Translations under genes and position numbers: made by a program
DNA from: JABWBD01 sp040768665
Lineage (GTDB): Bacteria > Planctomycetota > Planctomycetia > Pirellulales > Thermoguttaceae
Direction of reading: 5' to 3'
Assembly: GCA_040768665.1 (NCBI GenBank)
Contig: JAXGMN010000020.1
Coordinates: forward strand, 124,001-188,000
Length of the DNA stretch: 64,000 bases
Notes under the pieces: model-generated
Database searches by the model: none
The model's input: only the letters and a program-made list of their open reading frames with translations
What the model was told of the DNA's origin: nothing
In this document: in pieces, positions 62,036-64,000 of the stretch
How positions within the stretch are numbered: position 1 is the stretch's first letter
Layout of the letters: the number at the start of each line of letters is the position of its first letter

Positions 62036-62791
62036 CTATGCGGTCAGCCCCCCATCGACGGTCAGCACATGGCCCGTGATAAAGGCTGCCGCATCGCTGG
62101 CCAGGAACAACACCGCGTCGGCCACATCCTGCGGGTCGCCCAGACGACCCAGCGGAATGCGAGCCTTGACCTGCTCCAAGATCTCCTCCCCCAGTGCCGC
62201 AGTCATTTCCGTGGCGATGAAACCCGGGGCGACCGCATTGACCGTGATATTCCGGCCGGCCAGCTCCTTGGCCACCGTTCGGGTGAGACCGATTACCCCC
62301 GACTTGGATGCCGAATAGTTGGCCTGTCCCGGGTTGCCGGTCAACCCGGAAACGCTCGCCATGTTGATGATTCGTCCTCGCTGGCCCTTCATCATGGGCC
62401 GGGCGGCAGCCCGCGTGAAGAGGAACGTGCCGCGAAGGTTGATGCCGATCACTGCGTCCCACTGATCGTCTTTCATCCGCATGATCAGGGTATCGCGGGT
62501 AATGCCCGCATTATTGACGAGAATGTCGAGCCGTTTCCACTTGGCAACCACTTCCTCGACAACCTGGTTGACTCGTTGGCTGTCGGTGACGTCGCAGGAA
62601 AATGCGTGGGCTTCGCCGCCGACCGCACGGACCTTTTCCTCGGCCTCCTTGAGCAGGTCGGCATTGACGTCGACCAGTGCCACCTTGGCGCCGGCTTCGG
62701 CGAGAGATCGTGCAACGGAGAGGCCCAAGCCCCTGGCCGCACCGGTCACAATCGCCACTTGCCCATTCAAATCGGTCGAAATACGGCTCAT
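62036..62791 (-). CDS. fabG: 3-oxoacyl-[acyl-carrier-protein] reductase
   Basis: This is a 251-residue short-chain dehydrogenase: QVAIVTGAARGLGLSVARSLAEAGAKVALVD (NADP site TGxxxGxG), LVNNAGITRDTLIMRM, IINMASVSGLTGNPGQANYSASKSG with Ser-Tyr-Lys catalytic residues, and PGFIATEMT. It reduces 3-oxoacyl-ACP with NADPH. It starts at MSRISTDLNG; the frame is open ~45 bases further toward fabD, leaving a 16-base gap. It lies ~190 bases before acpP. Confidence 0.96.
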   Translation of the reverse strand: MSRISTDLNGQVAIVTGAARGLGLSVARSLAEAGAKVALVDVNADLLKEAEEKVRAVGGEAHAFSCDVTDSQRVNQVVEEVVAKWKRLDILVNNAGITRDTLIMRMKDDQWDAVIGINLRGTFLFTRAAARPMMKGQRGRIINMASVSGLTGNPGQANYSASKSGVIGLTRTVAKELAGRNITVNAVAPGFIATEMTAALGEEILEQVKARIPLGRLGDPQDVADAVLFLASDAAAFITGHVLTVDGGLTA

Positions 62792-62807
62792 GCTGCTCTG
62801 CTCACCT

Positions 62808-63716
62808 CTAGACTTCCACCGTTTGGCAGGAAACACTCCGATCGATCCGCCGCAAGAGCCCGCGAAGAACGCGCCCCGGCCCGACTTCGTAAAACTGTCC
62901 GAACCCCTGCTGCACTAAATAACGGATCGAGTCCTCCCACCGGACCGGCTCCAGAACCTGCTTGATCAGGAGTTGGCGAATTTCTTCAGGTTCATCGTGC
63001 GGCCGCGCGTCGACATTGGAAACGACAGGTATCCGCGGCTTCTGCATCGGGACGTTGGCTAGGGCGTCAGCGAGCCGCTGGTCGGCCGGGTGCATGATCC
63101 GTGTGTGGAATGCTCCAGCCACCGCGAGCGGCACCGCTTTCATCGCACCCATTTTCGTCGCCAGATCCGCGGCGCGCTCGCACGCGGCAATCGTGCCGGA
63201 AATCACGATGTTGCCCGGGCAAAGAAGATTGGATACCTGCAGGATCTCGCCGCCGCGTGCTTGTTCGCAGAGCGACTCGACCTCGACCCGTTCTAGCCCG
63301 AGAATGCTGACCATTCCTCCGGGAGTGGCGTCCGAGGCCTCCTGCATCGCGGCCCCCCGCTGCTGGACGAGCATCAATCCGTCCTCGAACCGCATTACGC
63401 CGGCGAACACCATGGCGGTGTATTCGCCGAGACTGAGGCCCGCCGCGCCCTCGCAGGAAAGGATCACGTCGGGCGATTCGCTTCGCAGCGATTCCAGAGC
63501 CGCCAGGCTCGTGACAAACAGCGCCGGCTGACTGCAGACCGTCGAGTCGAGTTCCTCGGCAGGCCCTTCGAAGCACAGTTTAGCCAGGTCGTAGCCAAGA
63601 ACGTCCGCCGCGCGATCATACAGGCTTTGGGCCGCAGGGATCGACTCGGCAAGACGTCTGCCCATGCCGACGGACTGCGCACCTTGGCCGGGAAATAGAA
63701 ACGCTATCCTGCTCAA
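62808..63716 (-). CDS. fabD: Malonyl-CoA:ACP transacylase
   Basis: This is a 302-residue acyltransferase: IAFLFPGQGAQSVGMG, CSQPALFVTSLAAL, the nucleophile elbow AAGLSLGEYTAMVFAGVM with Ser ~95, and VAGAFHTRIM with the catalytic His. The usual GHSLGE is GLSLGE here, so the residue before the nucleophile is Leu. It loads malonyl groups on ACP. The start is TTG, which gives MSRIAFLFPGQ as expected for the family. It lies 18 bases after rpmF. Confidence 0.95.
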   Translation of the reverse strand: MSRIAFLFPGQGAQSVGMGRRLAESIPAAQSLYDRAADVLGYDLAKLCFEGPAEELDSTVCSQPALFVTSLAALESLRSESPDVILSCEGAAGLSLGEYTAMVFAGVMRFEDGLMLVQQRGAAMQEASDATPGGMVSILGLERVEVESLCEQARGGEILQVSNLLCPGNIVISGTIAACERAADLATKMGAMKAVPLAVAGAFHTRIMHPADQRLADALANVPMQKPRIPVVSNVDARPHDEPEEIRQLLIKQVLEPVRWEDSIRYLVQQGFGQFYEVGPGRVLRGLLRRIDRSVSCQTVEV

Positions 63717-63734
63717 GGCCGGTGCCCTTTACCA

Positions 63735-63914
63735 TCACGTTTCAGTCTCGACAACCTTACGACCCATGTAGTGGCCGCAATTCGGACAGACCACATGGGT
63801 GGGCACCGCCGTGCTGCATTGCTGGCAGAAGTACAACTGCCGGGGCGTCTTGTGATCATGCGCCCTTCGTGAGCCGCTACGGGCATTACTATGTTTTCTC
63901 TTGGGAACGGCCAT
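63735..63914 (-). CDS. rpmF: 50S ribosomal protein L32
   Basis: This is a 59-residue protein: MAVPKRKHSNARSGSRRAHD, then a zinc-ribbon with YFCQQCSTAVPTHVVCPNCGHYMGRKVV (CxxC...CxxC). L32 sits near the peptidyl-transferase side of the large subunit. It heads the fatty acid synthesis cluster as in many bacteria (rpmF-plsX-fabH-fabD...), but plsX and fabH are absent between rpmF and fabD. Its promoter should lie in 63915-64000. Confidence 0.95.
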   Translation of the reverse strand: MAVPKRKHSNARSGSRRAHDHKTPRQLYFCQQCSTAVPTHVVCPNCGHYMGRKVVETET

Positions 63915-64000
63915 GGAATTCCTCTCGATCCGTTGAGCAGACGCACCGCTCGGCTACTGCCCCGCAGTGGCAAACCACACATGGTAGATGCCCGCATCGG

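Overview
The window looks like chromosomal DNA of a planctomycete, probably of the Pirellulales type. I infer this from the high GC content, six secreted arylsulfatase genes or remnants, an ECF sigma factor next to a kinase/NTPase/FGE-sulfatase fusion, a Tat-type Gfo/Idh/MocA oxidoreductase, LamG proteins, planctomycete-style Xis/Int genes, and a CobA-HemD fusion. No taxonomic marker was searched, so the assignment is inference.

Layout. (1) 1-6.06 kb: a sulfatase island with a truncated sulfatase, a nucleoside hydrolase-sulfatase fusion, an intact sulfatase and a broken sulfatase. (2) 6.06-10.06 kb: a decayed integrative element ending in tRNA-Val(CAC). Its tyrosine integrase is split by a palindromic MITE-like element with an 8-bp target duplication, and that element is itself split by an antisense group II intron with a dead maturase. 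(3) 10.1-17.6 kb: two tandem TatA genes, then a four-gene operon of a large TPR protein, ExbB, ExbD and a TonB-like membrane protein fused to a terpenoid-cyclase-like alpha/alpha domain. (4) 18-23 kb: a lipoprotein, a BON-domain protein and a secreted thioredoxin-like protein. (5) 23.3-36.4 kb: tRNA-Ile and tRNA-Ala, then mainly housekeeping genes (pseudouridine synthase, PyrK, S20, CobA-HemD, a class V aminotransferase, CoaD, McsB/McsA, TrpE, an enolase-superfamily enzyme and an ABM protein). (6) 36.4-42.4 kb: a sulfatase, a caspase-like pseudogene hit by a second MITE, Fur, a rubredoxin remnant, rubrerythrin and GroES/GroEL. (7) 42.5-49.9 kb: a translationally coupled two-component operon, then the 1318-aa kinase/STAND/FGE protein behind its ECF sigma factor. 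(8) 50-58.3 kb: an oxidoreductase, a 915-aa LamG protein, a HemN-like radical SAM gene with a truncated radical SAM neighbour, and a sulfatase. (9) 58.5-64 kb: glycyl-tRNA synthetase convergent with rpmF-fabD-fabG-acpP-fabF.

Across the window there are short palindromic elements that share a GGGGACTGGCTC / GTGCCTGTCCCC core but carry different outer stems. The commonest type is flanked by TAA on both sides, and in two cases that TAA is the stop codon of the preceding gene (coaD, rpsT). I consider these repeats, the nested integrase insertion, the hydrolase-sulfatase fusion and the TPR-ExbB-ExbD-TonB/cyclase-fold operon the most unusual content. Everything is from reading the sequence; no database search was possible.
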